A stretch of 46,311 bases of DNA. It comes from Flavobacteriales bacterium. Its GTDB lineage: Bacteria; Bacteroidota; Bacteroidia; Flavobacteriales_F; PHOS-HE28. The notes beneath the pieces were generated by a model that was given only the letters and a program-made list of their open reading frames with translations, had not been told where the DNA came from and did not search any database. The DNA is taken from the NCBI GenBank assembly GCA_017987115.1, contig JAGNUG010000018.1, forward strand, positions 1 through 46,311. Direction: 5' to 3'. Numbering within the stretch: position 1 is the stretch's first letter; every line of letters begins with the position of its first letter. Made by a program: the position numbers and the translations under genes. Positions 9,095 through 18,293 of this stretch are shown here, piece after piece.

Positions 9095-10282
9095 TTATTT
9101 CACAACCATTTGCAATGGCTCAGCAACACGTACCGTTGCACCCTCGCTCACGTTCTTCGCACCCTCATCGATGATCAGTTCACCACCACGCAATGCGCCC
9201 GGTTCAGAAGGCGCAATGCTTAAATTGCCTTTGTATTGGCTCAGGCGGTCCACCATCACTTTACGGGCCACGGCTTCATCATCACGCGTCTTATCCAGAA
9301 TGAAGATGTAGTTGTTGCCTTCCACATCCTGCAACACCGCACGCGACGGCACCACCAAGGCGCTGTCGTTCTTTCCGTCCTGAATGCTGATGTCGCTCAG
9401 CAGGTTCGGACGCATGTATTGCTCACCTTTGGGAACACGCACGGTTACTTTGAATGTGCGGTTCATCGGGTCGATGAACTGACTAACATGTGCCAATTCT
9501 CCATCGAAGGTTTCATCCAGACTCGGGAACGAAACCTTTACAGGAGCCCCCGCTTTCACTGTTCTCAGATAGCTCTCCGGTATCTCCGCCTCCAATTGCA
9601 CACCGCTCAAATTCACCACGCGTGCTACAGGTTGCATAGGGCTGGCCATGTCGCCTACGCGCAACATGATCTCATCCACTTGACCGTTGAATGGTGCCGT
9701 GATGTTCGTCAATCGCTGTTGCTCGCGCATTGCTGCCAGGCCTGCTTCAGCCTGCTCCATTTGTGACTTGGCCTGTAGGTATTGCATTTCACTGCCGATC
9801 TGCTGATCCCACAATTGCTTCTGCTTGTTGAATGCAGTGCGCGCCAATTCCGCACTTGTTTCCGCTTGATCGATCTGCTTCGCGAAAATGTCATTGTCAA
9901 TACTAATGAGCAATTGCCCCGTACTTACCCTATCCCCGGCCTTCACCAGAATACGACGTACCCGACCACCTTGCTGTGCGAAAAGCGCTGCGGACTCATC
10001 CGCCTTTACCACGCCGTGCACATCCACATAATGCGTGTAGGTCCCTGCCTGAACTTGCGCCGATGTTACGGTGTTCAAGTTGCGGCGCACCGTGCTATCG
10101 TTCTCAGCCAACCAGGTCTCAATGTCCTTGATCTTCGTTCCCAGTTCGGCGTACTTCACCTTCAGTGAATCACGCTCAGCGCGCTTCTGGCCAAGGCTGC
10201 TTGTATCAGGCGCTGCACCGCAGGAGGCCAAAAGGATCGTCAGTGCGACAATGATCGCTGTGGTAATGATCGGATGTTTCAT
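9095..10282 (-). CDS. RND periplasmic adaptor lipoprotein (MFP family)
   Basis: This 395-residue adaptor starts at the ATG at 10282, because it gives a lipoprotein signal (MKHPIITT..., hydrophobic stretch, lipobox LASC with the acylated Cys at residue 21). The longer frame back to 10351 would bury that signal. The order is as in AcrA/MexA: first lipoyl half (ALFAQQGGRVRRILVKAGDRVSTGQLL), an alpha-hairpin rich in Q/E/A, the second lipoyl half (ITAPFNGQVDEIMLRVGDMA), a beta-barrel (VQLEAEIPESYLRTVKAG) and a membrane-proximal domain. A coiled region (about 27-60, AERDSLKVKYAELGTKIKDIE) precedes the first lipoyl half. The gene sits between the TolC-like and RND genes. Confidence 0.94.
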   Translation of the reverse strand: MKHPIITTAIIVALTILLASCGAAPDTSSLGQKRAERDSLKVKYAELGTKIKDIETWLAENDSTVRRNLNTVTSAQVQAGTYTHYVDVHGVVKADESAALFAQQGGRVRRILVKAGDRVSTGQLLISIDNDIFAKQIDQAETSAELARTAFNKQKQLWDQQIGSEMQYLQAKSQMEQAEAGLAAMREQQRLTNITAPFNGQVDEIMLRVGDMASPMQPVARVVNLSGVQLEAEIPESYLRTVKAGAPVKVSFPSLDETFDGELAHVSQFIDPMNRTFKVTVRVPKGEQYMRPNLLSDISIQDGKNDSALVVPSRAVLQDVEGNNYIFILDKTRDDEAVARKVMVDRLSQYKGNLSIAPSEPGALRGGELIIDEGAKNVSEGATVRVAEPLQMVVK

Positions 10283-10347
10283 AGTGTGTTCGGGAAAATC
10301 GATTGCGGGAGTATGATGGTCTGACCTTAATGGTTCAGGTTGTCGGT

Positions 10348-11694
10348 TCAATAGAGGTCCAATGCTTTGCGTAGGTCTGCGCGTGCCATTAACAACTCGA
10401 CCATGCGTTGGATGTACATCTGCTGCGCCATCAGGTAGTTGCCTTGTTCCTGTGTGTACTCGAAACTGGTGGCACTGCCGGTGTTGAATTTGATGGTGGT
10501 ACGGTCCATGATCTTCTTGCTCAACTCCATACTCTTTTCCTCCGTCAACAGATTGTCCAAAGCCGTGCGCGTTTGAGACCTGCTTTGTTCGGCCATGGCG
10601 ATAAGCCGTTGCTCAGTGGCTGTTTGGTTCACTTTGGCCTGCTCGATCGCGATCTTGGTCTGCTTGGCTTTTTGGATACGGCTACCACTGCTGAAGATGG
10701 GCACGTTCAATTGCAGGCCCCAAAGCGTTGTGGGATAGAACGGATACTGACCACCTGGATCAAATGAAGGTCCGTTCCATACTTGCTGGTGCTGAAAGAA
10801 CCCACCCAAGGATGGCAGTGCTTTTACACGATCGTTCTTGTGTTCCATGACACTTAGGTCGACGATCGTATTCGCTGCCTGTAGTTCGATGTGCGATGAT
10901 GCATTCAATTCCTGCTCGCTCAAACTGATCTCGTTCGGGTCCTTCAGAATGTTCTCCAATTCGTCCGTAAGTGTCAACGGTGTTCCCTGTGGCACACCCA
11001 TCGTAAGCGCCAATAACATCCGCGCTACATTGGCTTGTTGTTCAAAATCCCGCTGTTGTGCAAGCGCTTGTTCCAATTGAATACTTATCCGGTCCACGTC
11101 GGTCTGCTCCAGAAAACCAGCGTCGAATGTCGCTGTCACCTCGTTCAAACTTTTCCTCAGTAGCGGTATGCTTTCACCGATCAATCGCGATCCTTCTTCA
11201 GCTGCAAGTACACCGAAGTACGCCTTGGCGGTCTGGTTCCGCGCATCCGCTTGTGCTTTCTGCAATTCTTGTAGACTTTGAACACGCAGTCCCTTTGCGG
11301 CTTTCAATCCTACCAAGTAGGATCCGTCAAAGATCAATTGGTTCAGTGTGACCCCTGCATTCGCGCTCCACGGCAATGAGAATTGTGCAGGAAAGTATTC
11401 CGGCGCTCCGGGGGCGACAGGACCAAAGAAATTCGGGATCAGCTGCGTAGGTACATCAATGAAATTCTGGAGCTGTGCGGAACCACTGATCTGCGGCAGA
11501 CCAATTGCGGCGATCTCTTTGCTACGATGGTAGGTCTTGTCGGCTTCCATGACGCTCGCTTGCACCGAGTAGCTCTGTTTTGCTGCAAGGTCCAACGCTT
11601 GCTGAAGGCTCAGGCTCATGGGGCCTTGCGCTTTCGCGCTTAGACTCGTCAGGGCCAAAAGGCCAAGGGTTAACAATGCTCGGTGCGTCATCAT
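10348..11694 (-). CDS. TolC-family outer-membrane efflux channel
   Basis: This 448-residue outer-membrane factor has a signal peptide (residues 1-22, ending SAKAQ), then the typical LSLQQALDLAAKQS start. Long Ala/Gln/Glu-rich helices follow in two repeats (FGVLAAEEGSRLIGES and the EQRLIAMAEQSRSQTRTALDNL region), with strand pairs such as AGVTLNQLIFDGSYLVGLKAA. Length fits the family. It would form the exit duct for the adjacent adaptor and RND pump. The gene lies 2 nt from the end of the TetR gene (11697) and 65 nt ahead of the adaptor start, consistent with one transcript. Confidence 0.95.
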   Translation of the reverse strand: MMTHRALLTLGLLALTSLSAKAQGPMSLSLQQALDLAAKQSYSVQASVMEADKTYHRSKEIAAIGLPQISGSAQLQNFIDVPTQLIPNFFGPVAPGAPEYFPAQFSLPWSANAGVTLNQLIFDGSYLVGLKAAKGLRVQSLQELQKAQADARNQTAKAYFGVLAAEEGSRLIGESIPLLRKSLNEVTATFDAGFLEQTDVDRISIQLEQALAQQRDFEQQANVARMLLALTMGVPQGTPLTLTDELENILKDPNEISLSEQELNASSHIELQAANTIVDLSVMEHKNDRVKALPSLGGFFQHQQVWNGPSFDPGGQYPFYPTTLWGLQLNVPIFSSGSRIQKAKQTKIAIEQAKVNQTATEQRLIAMAEQSRSQTRTALDNLLTEEKSMELSKKIMDRTTIKFNTGSATSFEYTQEQGNYLMAQQMYIQRMVELLMARADLRKALDLY

Positions 11695-11696
11695 CT

Positions 11697-12371
11697 TTAT
11701 GCCTTTTTGCTCTGGGAAGGAGCGTGCTCCTTCTTTACTTTCCTGCTCAAATATTTTAGTCCTTTATCACTGGCCATGCCGCGCACATGGTAGCGGAACA
11801 ATTCCCAGATCACATCCTCGAACCGATAGTTCTCCTTCGGAAACAGTTCGCCATCAAACACGGCATCGAACCGGGAGATGTAAATGCGTGCGATCACATC
11901 AATGTTCAGGTCATCACGGTACAAGCCCTCTTTCACGCCTTTCCGCATGTTACTGGTAACACACTTGTAAATGTCCTCCCGTTCGTTGCGTTGTAACAGC
12001 GCCCAAGCCTCCGGATGGTATTTCTCCAGATCGAAGTGAATGCTCGGATGCATCTCCCCTATTTGGGCAGCAACGAACCGGGTGATCTCGAAATTCTCAT
12101 CGATCGCATTATGGCCTTTCTCACAGATGCCGTTTATGCTAGTGTTGTGATGCGAACAGATATGGCCGACCACTCGCGATACCAATTCGTTCTTGTCCTT
12201 CACGAACTGGTACAGGGTCTTCTTGCTGATCCGCAGATGTTGCGCAATATCATCCATGTTCACGCTACGGATCCCCAAGCGCATGAACACTTTGGATGAT
12301 TGGTCGATGATCTGTAGTTCTTTCTCGTCCATTTCGGAATCGGGGGCAAATGTAGGAAACGAAATTGACAT
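11697..12371 (-). CDS. TetR-family transcriptional regulator of the efflux operon
   Basis: This is a 224-residue TetR protein when started at the ATG at 12371 (MSISFPTF); the frame is open further upstream to 12425, and an internal Met (MDEKELQ) is an alternative. Residues 15-60 hold the helix-turn-helix: SSKVFMRLGIRSVNMDDIAQ, then HLRISKKTLYQFVKDKNEL. The rest is the all-helical ligand domain, with His-rich HICSHHNTS at the start. It is the first gene of the efflux operon, so it most likely represses its own transcript and is released by a pump substrate. A perfect 12-bp palindrome directly at the start codon is a candidate operator. Confidence 0.92.
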   Translation of the reverse strand: MSISFPTFAPDSEMDEKELQIIDQSSKVFMRLGIRSVNMDDIAQHLRISKKTLYQFVKDKNELVSRVVGHICSHHNTSINGICEKGHNAIDENFEITRFVAAQIGEMHPSIHFDLEKYHPEAWALLQRNEREDIYKCVTSNMRKGVKEGLYRDDLNIDVIARIYISRFDAVFDGELFPKENYRFEDVIWELFRYHVRGMASDKGLKYLSRKVKKEHAPSQSKKA

Positions 12372-12383
12372 GGAAACGTTTCC
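12372..12383. promoter_or_regulatory. palindromic candidate operator of the TetR/efflux operon
   Basis: GGAAACGTTTCC is a perfect 12-bp palindrome abutting the TetR start codon. On the minus strand GGTCGAAAC (12397-12405) and GGTCGGAAAC (12377-12386) form a spaced direct repeat, and another GGAAACG lies at 12354-12360. A weak Bacteroidota-like promoter, TTTG at 12412-12415 and TATTTG ending at 12387, surrounds it. Placement fits autorepression, but binding is inference. Confidence 0.45.
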
Positions 12384-12505
12384 GACCAAATAATGTTTCG
12401 ACCGTTTATCACAAATATGTACCATTCGTCCACGCCGTGCCCGGAGAATATCCGCTTTCGATCGTTCGCGCGCCTATTCGGGATTCCTGCACAATAACAC
12501 ATACG

Positions 12506-12628
12506 ACCAAAAAAGAGGCACTCATCAATGCAGCACTCACGGACACCGCTGTAACCGTATCCTGTTGGGTACGCACCTTCCGCAACGACCGCTTCATTGC
12601 ATTGAACGATGGGTGTATTCTCCCATGA
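12506..12628 (+). pseudogene. asnS 5' fragment (degraded)
   Basis: A 40-residue stretch (KKEALINAAL then VTVSCWVRTFRNDRFIALND) matches the N-terminal anticodon-binding part of the intact asnS at 23645 (KKVLHNESLIG then VTVAGWIRTFRNDRFIALND). The match starts near the same codon and is co-linear without gaps until a GCIL stretch, after which the frame ends at TGA 12626. Nothing of the remaining aminoacyl-tRNA synthetase is present. The fragment lies directly beside, and opposite in strand to, a dead response-regulator gene. It is a duplicated remnant, not a gene. Confidence 0.85.
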
Positions 12629-12650
12629 TCCTCTATTACCCGTTAGTGTA

Positions 12651-13248
12651 ACATTTACGTATTGCTTCCTTGCGTGAACCTGCTCGTAATTTAGATCTTG
12701 CGCACATGAACCTGGACCGTTTCCATATTGATCTCCACCTTCGCCACGACCTCCTTGTACATCATACCCGCAGCTAACCCATCGAGGTCCAACTCTTCTA
12801 CTTCTGTGAGAAGTTCGTCGGTGATGCGTAGCCGGCTTTCTTTTTGAAACTCCTCGCCACCATTCTTGCAATTGTGCTCTTCATCGGTGAACCCCCTTGG
12901 TTAACATCCCAGGTCGATGCTTCCAACTTCTCACTCGGCATAGTCTTCAGAAAATAACCAGTAGCTCCGGTATTAAGTGATCGAAAAATGTAGGCTGGAT
13001 CCTCGAAGATGGTGATCATCAGGCAGTGAGCCTCCTGGCTGGTGTTCTTTGCCGTGTATTCTACATCGATGTCATTGGAAACCCGGCATATTGATATCCA
13101 TGTGCACCACATTCACTTACTGGTCTGCAAGAGCCGCAAGAAAATTATCTCCGGACACGAATGTCCGTTCCAATTTCATACCCACCGCACGTTCTGTGCG
13201 CCGACGAAATAGCTCCGTTCCAAAGTCGTCTTTAACAATTATGCGCAC
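12651..13248 (-). pseudogene. NarL/LuxR-type response regulator, degraded
   Basis: Read on the minus strand, the pieces line up over the whole length of the intact regulator at 17652. A receiver start (VRIIVKDDFGTELF) is followed by an in-frame TAA at 13117-13119. Then comes the phospho-acceptor region HMDINMPG (intact copy: VMDIGLPG), next a frameshifted segment EDPAYIFRSLNTGATGYF (intact: ENPAYIFQALCAGATGYL), and GGSPMKSTIARMV (intact: GGSPMSASIARLV). An HTH remnant AAGMMYKEVVAKVEINMETV lies further on, followed by another stop. At least two frameshifts and two stops separate the pieces, so no functional product is possible. Boundaries are approximate. Confidence 0.82.
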
Positions 13249-13448
13249 AGGGCCCTTTCCGATGGCAGCAGTTTACAGCATAGGTCCAATTCAATGTTAA
13301 GGCCAACCGGATCTTGGCGCCTCGCTCACGTCCCCTTCGTAGTCTGTTGTGCGCTCTTACGCTTGTGCTCGTGTACTTTCCAATTTATACCAATTTGCGC
13401 CTCCGACGAACTTGAACGTGACGGCAAAATTTTTGAAATGGGTCAAAC

Positions 13449-13482
13449 GGATGAAGGCCACTCTTTAGAGCAGCCTTCATCC
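13449..13482 (-). terminator. hairpin terminator of the fibre/T9SS operon
   Basis: GGATGAAGGC (13449-13458) and GCCTTCATCC (13473-13482) form a perfect 10-bp stem with a 14-nt loop, 17 nt past the stop of the fibre gene. On the minus strand it is followed within 15 nt by TTTCAAAAATTTT. Confidence 0.6.
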
Positions 13483-13498
13483 ATCAGTCATTTCATTT

Positions 13499-16189
13499 TC
13501 AACGACCTTGTTCCAATCGTTGGATCCGCTCTTGCAATTGCTCGATCACTGCTTGTTGCGATTCGATCATGGCTTGTTGTTCTTGCATGCCCTTTACTAG
13601 TGGCACAACGAACTCGGAATACCGCAAGGCGTACATGTCGTTCTCGTCTACAGGTTTTACGACGGCACTGAAATCATAGCCCAGTTCATCTGCGGCTTTC
13701 TCCACTTCCTGAGCAAGGAAACCAGTGAATCGGATCGCGGCTTTTTGATCACGAGCTGCGATCATATCCGGGTGCGGGGTTTGAAGAACGGCGTTACCGT
13801 TCTCGTCATAACGTACGTCCTCCTTCAGGAATGCTGCCATCTGATGTGCATTGAATGTATAGGTAACGGGCCGCAGTTTCATGATCAAGTCGATACCATG
13901 GACATCTTCTTGAATGTTCTGCTTAAAACGTGCATCACTGGCTGGAGCAAATGCTACAGCACCTACAATGGTCGATACCGAGCTATTCCCAACACGCACT
14001 TGGTTGCCTGCGGTACAACTTGCGAGGTAGCCCAGAGCAGTGGTGTTACTTCTGGTTGCGGCATTCGGTCCTGCACTAACACCAAGAGCAGAATTACCTG
14101 TGCCAGAAGAGTTTTGGTCAAGCGCATATGCTCCAACCCCGGTATTGCTGGAACCAGCGGTGTTGGCGTACAGTGCAGCGGTCCCCAAAGCGGTGTTGGA
14201 AGAACCGGTGCTTGTAAAATTGGCGGCTAGGCTGCCGACGGCTGTATTGTCGGAACTCAAATTCGTAATGAGCGCATGGTATCCGATCGCAGTGACGTTA
14301 AGTCCGCTAACATTTGAGTAAGCTGCTTTGCTACCCACGGCGGTATTATAGTAACCATACGCAATGGGGATCTTGCCAGCAGGCGGTGAAAGGCCATCTG
14401 CGTTGTTGTACAAAGCACTGTCCCCGATCGCGACCAGGTTGCTTCTGTTGAGGCTCTTACGCAATGCGTTCATACCCACCGCCACATTGCTGAACCCCGT
14501 TGTGTTCGTATAAAGCGCCCTATAGCCCAGCGCTGTATTGTTGGAGGCAGTTGTACTGAAATTCAGAGCAGCCTGTCCTAAGGCCACATTACTACTACCT
14601 GTAGTATTCGCAAAGAAGCATTGGTCACCAACGGCCACGTTGCTACTTCCGGTGGTGTTGGTCTGCATGGTATTGCGCCCAATGGCCACGTTAGCAATAC
14701 CCGGGAAAACAGCATTGCGCAAGGTGTTCGAGCCGATCGATACATTTCCTTGGGTGGTGCCATGACCCGCGCGTTGCGATTGGTAACCAAGCGCTACGTT
14801 GGAATTGTCCGGTATTATGCATCCGGAGAACGCGCCGTTCACCTTGAAGATCAGTGGCTCTGCATCGGTGGTGCCAATGAAGTTGGTGGTTGTATCGGTC
14901 CCTGCGTTTCCCAGCAAGGCCCATCCACTGCCGCCACCGCCAGGCCCTTGTGGCCCTACCAAAGAAACGCCTGCTCCCCATGCTCCAGCTGTCTTCGGTC
15001 CATACAAGAAGTTCGTGGCCGTATTGATGTAGAAATCACCATTCGCTCCTGTTCCCGCCGCCGGGTTCATAGTACCATTGAGCACGGTTCTTCCATCCAG
15101 GCCATCGTCGCCATCCGTTCCATTAGTGCCCGGCGTTCCTGGAGGGCCAGCTGTGCCTTGCGGGCCCGTTGCCCCGGTGGCGCCATTCGCACCTGGGGTG
15201 CCTTCCGGTCCAGTTAGACCGATGGGGCCCTGTGGACCCGTAGCGCCTGTAGCACCCATGACGCCCGGTGTTCCTTGCGGACCCGGTGTCCCAGCAGGGC
15301 CTGTTGAGCCCTGCGGGCCTACAGGGCCCATCGGCCCTGTTGGACCTGCACTACCTGTTGCACCAGTAGTACCCGTAGCTCCTATCGGACCAATGGGTCC
15401 TTGTGGTCCGGCAGGACCTGTAGGACCCGGAGATCCTTGGGGTCCGGTTGCTCCAATGGCTCCGTTATTCCCTTGTGGTCCAACTGCACCTTGCGGACCC
15501 GTCGCACCAGTTGCGCCAGCGGGGCCCGCAGGACCCTGTATGGAACCCACATTTTGCCAACTGTTCGTGTTGCTGCTCCATACGAAAAGGTCGCCGTTCA
15601 CCAACCATGCATCACCAACACCGCCCGTTGCGGGCAATTGGTTGATGTTAGTGAATGACCCTAAGATCGTTACGCCAGTACCATCGGCACCAGCCGTACC
15701 CTGAAGACCTTGTGGTCCAGCGGGACCCGCTGGGCCTTGTGCGCCGGTTGCGCCAGGTGCGCCTGCCGGACCTTGTGGGCCGGTTGGTCCAGCCGGACCT
15801 GGTGTACCGCCGTTCTCAGCATATAACGCATAAGGCACACTCAGCAATTCTGCAGTACCCATTGCGGTACCATTCAACGATGTACTCACGAAGTATGGAC
15901 CGGCGCTCCAATCGATATTCGCGAAGTTGCCGGTGATCACTGTGCCGCCACCAAGTGCAACTTGCGCAAGGCCAATAGTTGTTGTTGTTATGTTATGCAC
16001 TTCACTGTACACCACAGGACCTGTTGAACTGTTCTGCCGAACTTCCAATCCAAGTGTGCCAGTGGTATTTGCTTGTGGTACGCCGCTCGCATCGCGCAAT
16101 ACGGCTTGGTAATTCATGCGCTGTGGCGCTTGCCCGAACAACGTTGCTGCGAGTACGAAACCCGCTAAGGTGAGGAAGAGGTTTTTCAT
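13499..16189 (-). CDS. collagen-like/head-repeat fibre with S74 self-cleaving chaperone domain
   Basis: This 896-residue secreted protein has a signal peptide (residues 1-19, ending LFGQ). Residues 22-125 form the N-terminal module frequent in Bacteroidota fibre proteins ([37 protein letters not shown]). Two blocks of Gly-X-Y collagen-like triplets follow (about 130-175 and 222-365), interrupted by about 45 non-collagenous residues ([13 protein letters not shown]); a second non-collagenous segment contains [14 protein letters not shown]. Residues 455-745 carry NTALG/NVAVG head repeats like those in the fibre at 2170. The C-terminal 145 residues are a peptidase S74 intramolecular chaperone: SDARFKQNI with the Ser-Lys pair, [17 protein letters not shown], then [14 protein letters not shown] and a coiled coil. 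In known S74 proteins this domain trimerises the fibre and is cut off by itself. It lies 4 nt after the T9SS protein gene. Confidence 0.9.
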   Translation of the reverse strand: MKNLFLTLAGFVLAATLFGQAPQRMNYQAVLRDASGVPQANTTGTLGLEVRQNSSTGPVVYSEVHNITTTTIGLAQVALGGGTVITGNFANIDWSAGPYFVSTSLNGTAMGTAELLSVPYALYAENGGTPGPAGPTGPQGPAGAPGATGAQGPAGPAGPQGLQGTAGADGTGVTILGSFTNINQLPATGGVGDAWLVNGDLFVWSSNTNSWQNVGSIQGPAGPAGATGATGPQGAVGPQGNNGAIGATGPQGSPGPTGPAGPQGPIGPIGATGTTGATGSAGPTGPMGPVGPQGSTGPAGTPGPQGTPGVMGATGATGPQGPIGLTGPEGTPGANGATGATGPQGTAGPPGTPGTNGTDGDDGLDGRTVLNGTMNPAAGTGANGDFYINTATNFLYGPKTAGAWGAGVSLVGPQGPGGGGSGWALLGNAGTDTTTNFIGTTDAEPLIFKVNGAFSGCIIPDNSNVALGYQSQRAGHGTTQGNVSIGSNTLRNAVFPGIANVAIGRNTMQTNTTGSSNVAVGDQCFFANTTGSSNVALGQAALNFSTTASNNTALGYRALYTNTTGFSNVAVGMNALRKSLNRSNLVAIGDSALYNNADGLSPPAGKIPIAYGYYNTAVGSKAAYSNVSGLNVTAIGYHALITNLSSDNTAVGSLAANFTSTGSSNTALGTAALYANTAGSSNTGVGAYALDQNSSGTGNSALGVSAGPNAATRSNTTALGYLASCTAGNQVRVGNSSVSTIVGAVAFAPASDARFKQNIQEDVHGIDLIMKLRPVTYTFNAHQMAAFLKEDVRYDENGNAVLQTPHPDMIAARDQKAAIRFTGFLAQEVEKAADELGYDFSAVVKPVDENDMYALRYSEFVVPLVKGMQEQQAMIESQQAVIEQLQERIQRLEQGR

Positions 16190-16193
16190 GAGT

Positions 16194-16661
16194 TCAGAGC
16201 GTTATGATGATGCGAAATGATTGTCTGCTGAGGTCGATAATATCGTCTATGATCAGGTTGTAGTTGCCACTTTTCAGGTCGGCAACATCGAGTGTGGTTA
16301 GGCTATTGGTCAGGTTGCCACGCAGTATGAGTTTCCCTGCTGCATCGTAGACCGTGTAATTGTGGTGTGCGTTGTTCGGCAAGTGAATGTTCAGGTCTTG
16401 GCTGGTAGGGTTCGGATATACACTTATCGCTGCTTCGGGAGCAGCGGTGCTGATACCGACTTCGACATCGGCCCAAGGTTGTTCGAAACCTTGTGTGAGT
16501 GTATTCGAGCCTGCATCAACGGTTCCCACGACAGGTTCCCCGATGTTGTACTCGATGCGGTTGTTGGCGCTGTTGAGTTCTCCGCCTGCAGTACCTATGG
16601 TCATTTGGCCAAAGGCAAAGCAAGGTGCGAACAAGAAAAGCAGAAGGGGCGGCTTGATCAT
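16194..16661 (-). CDS. small T9SS-sorted secreted protein
   Basis: This 155-residue protein has a signal peptide (residues 1-19, ending CFAFGQ). Residues 20-70 form a short N-terminal module ([17 protein letters not shown]..., [10 protein letters not shown]) seen ahead of sorting domains in Bacteroidota. Residues 75-155 are a T9SS type A sorting domain: [14 protein letters not shown], a VYDAAGKLI strand, [10 protein letters not shown] and a hydrophobic end. There is almost no cargo domain. It is the first gene of a two-gene unit with the collagen-like fibre, 4 nt apart, so it may be a surface partner or anchor of that fibre; that role is inferred. Confidence 0.85.
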   Translation of the reverse strand: MIKPPLLLFLFAPCFAFGQMTIGTAGGELNSANNRIEYNIGEPVVGTVDAGSNTLTQGFEQPWADVEVGISTAAPEAAISVYPNPTSQDLNIHLPNNAHHNYTVYDAAGKLILRGNLTNSLTTLDVADLKSGNYNLIIDDIIDLSRQSFRIIITL

Positions 16662-16671
16662 ATTATTCGAG

Positions 16672-16857
16672 TTATAGTGAGCGGTAGAGGATGTTACTCT
16701 TTGACAGCACGAAGTAACTCATATCCGTAAGGTTGTACAATAACACATTGGTAGTATGCCTCGCTCCTTGGGCCGCCTTTTCAAACCCGTTAATGGACAT
16801 GAATGAACGTGCATAAAATGCACACGCGTTGCGAGCTTCGGTTACTTGGACCCCCAT
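16672..16857 (-). other. possible small ORF upstream of the T9SS gene
   Basis: A 61-codon reading frame (starting MGVQVTEARNACAFYAR, ending SKSNILYRSL) ends 10 nt before the T9SS gene in the same direction. It has a protein-like composition but no recognisable family, signal or membrane segment, and it sits in a region full of remnants. It could be the 3' end of a lost gene or chance. Confidence 0.2.
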
Positions 16858-17059
16858 CAGCAAACTGCGGTTACTAAACCGCAGATAAACTCGATATACA
16901 CAGATAAATGCCCTCGCGTTCCTCAATCTGCGGGATGAACTTCGGACTGCTTGGGCACCTCGCCTCACCCTATCCACCAGTTCCTTGCCTTGCCCAGACT
17001 GGAGAAGGTAAAGGTCCTTCCGTGATGTGGGACCATGCAGAGGGTGTTCACATAGAGCA

Positions 17060-17345
17060 GGATCGCATATCGATTACGATCATGAAAAAGCCCTGTGTTA
17101 TCAAGTACAGCTACCAAGCCGTCATTCAAAGTGTGGTCCGAACACCTGGAAGGCAGGGATTCTCCCTTTCGGTCAAAGACAATGGACAAGGATCCGACCC
17201 GTTGAACTTTGAAGCTGGGAATGGGTTGCGCAACGTAAAAAATCGATGTACGCGGTTGCTATGTCGTCAAGTCATTCACACTTCTCCTGGCGAAGGTTGC
17301 CTTGTTGAAATTGAAGGGTTGTGGTCGGATGCCGAGAACAGGTCA
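17060..17345 (+). pseudogene. histidine kinase ATPase-domain remnant
   Basis: The frame contains, in correct order and spacing, remnants of a HATPase_c domain like those of the two kinases at 18977 and 20985. VIKYSYQAVIQSVV corresponds to NAIKYSSAQHISVSF after the N box, SLSVKDNGQG to LEVRDDGLGF (G1 box) and GNGLRNVKNR to GRGLMNMRER (G2 box). The end, HTSPGEGCLVEIEGL, corresponds to QSLPGKGTSIIFAL. The phospho-acceptor helix, membrane part and TPR part are absent and the N box itself (HREALNN) is lost. It lies about 300 nt upstream of the intact response regulator. Boundaries are approximate. Confidence 0.68.
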
Positions 17346-17651
17346 GTTCGGGTCGAACAGAGAGTTTGAAAAGAGTCATTCAGCTAGGCTGCTGGCCCCA
17401 ATACGGTTAAGTCCAGAGAGCCCTGCTAATTTTGGGATCAAGTTGGTCATAGCCTAGTTCCAGCACTCATCTTGCTCCGGTTGACCCCTCAATGAACGTT
17501 GACTTCAGGAACCTTCCCGGAAACCGCTATAAGTACTCCGCTAGGACCAAGGCCCGAACCGTTGATCACAGCTGTTAAGTAGGTTGTTCGGGCACTTTCA
17601 CTTAGATCACCTACTTTGGGCGTGGATACCGTTTTCCTCTGGTCAGGATAC

Positions 17652-18293
17652 ATGAGCCACGAACCTATTCGCATCGCCTTGGTCGAGGATGACGCGGAAT
17701 TACGCAGATTGATCCATAGCGCTTTGGAGCGTGATCCCGGTTTTCGTGTTGTCGGTGTTTTCAGTGATGCTGAATCCTTTCTTGAAAAACATGTGGAACT
17801 CGCGCTTGATGTGGTCGTGATGGACATTGGATTGCCTGGCTTGAGCGGGATCGAATGCGTTGCAAAAGCCAAAGTGGAGCACCCGGCTACGCAGTACCTG
17901 ATGAGCAGTGTGTTCGAGAACCCGGCATACATTTTCCAAGCCTTATGCGCAGGTGCAACCGGGTATTTGGTGAAGAATGCAGGTGAAGATAGAATGGGTG
18001 AGGCCATCCGTGAACTGCATAACGGCGGTTCACCAATGTCCGCAAGCATTGCTCGATTAGTAGTTGACTCGTTCCAGGGTAGTACGAAAGTGGCGATCCA
18101 GGACCATACGCTGACCGATCGAGAGAAAGGGGTGTTGGACCAACTTGCCAACGGCCTCATGTACAAAGAGATCGCGGCGAAGGCAAACATCAGCACTGAG
18201 ACCGTGCGCAAACATGTGCGCAATATTTACAACAAATTACAAGTTAGCTCGCGGATGGAGGCGATACGGAAGGTGTATCCCGGTAGGAATTGA
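17652..18293 (+). CDS. NarL/LuxR-type response regulator
   Basis: This is a 213-residue regulator from the ATG at 17652; the longer frame from 17616 adds 12 unconserved residues. The receiver domain (residues 5-120) has the acidic pair E12-D13-D14, phospho-acceptor D58 (VVVMDIGLPG), S96 in the MSSV strand and a Lys in YLVKN. The GerE/LuxR helix-turn-helix occupies about 148-210 (LTDREKGVLDQLANGLMYKEIA, then STETVRKHVRNIYNKLQV). It is followed in the same direction by two HisKA_3-type kinases of the class that normally pairs with NarL-type regulators. The 683-nt gap to them means separate promoters are likely. Confidence 0.95.
   Translation: MSHEPIRIALVEDDAELRRLIHSALERDPGFRVVGVFSDAESFLEKHVELALDVVVMDIGLPGLSGIECVAKAKVEHPATQYLMSSVFENPAYIFQALCAGATGYLVKNAGEDRMGEAIRELHNGGSPMSASIARLVVDSFQGSTKVAIQDHTLTDREKGVLDQLANGLMYKEIAAKANISTETVRKHVRNIYNKLQVSSRMEAIRKVYPGRN

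Noticed and set aside
12260-12871. 203-codon minus-strand frame joining the TetR start and the regulator pseudogene
   Set aside because: Its translation is out of frame with both recognisable proteins; pieces of each can be read in other frames.
15078-15704. 208-codon plus-strand frame rich in Gly, Pro and Val
   Set aside because: It is the complement of the collagen-like Gly-X-Y region, whose repeats keep the opposite strand open.
17489-18223. 244-codon minus-strand frame
   Set aside because: It overlaps the NarL-type regulator, which is clearly the coding strand.
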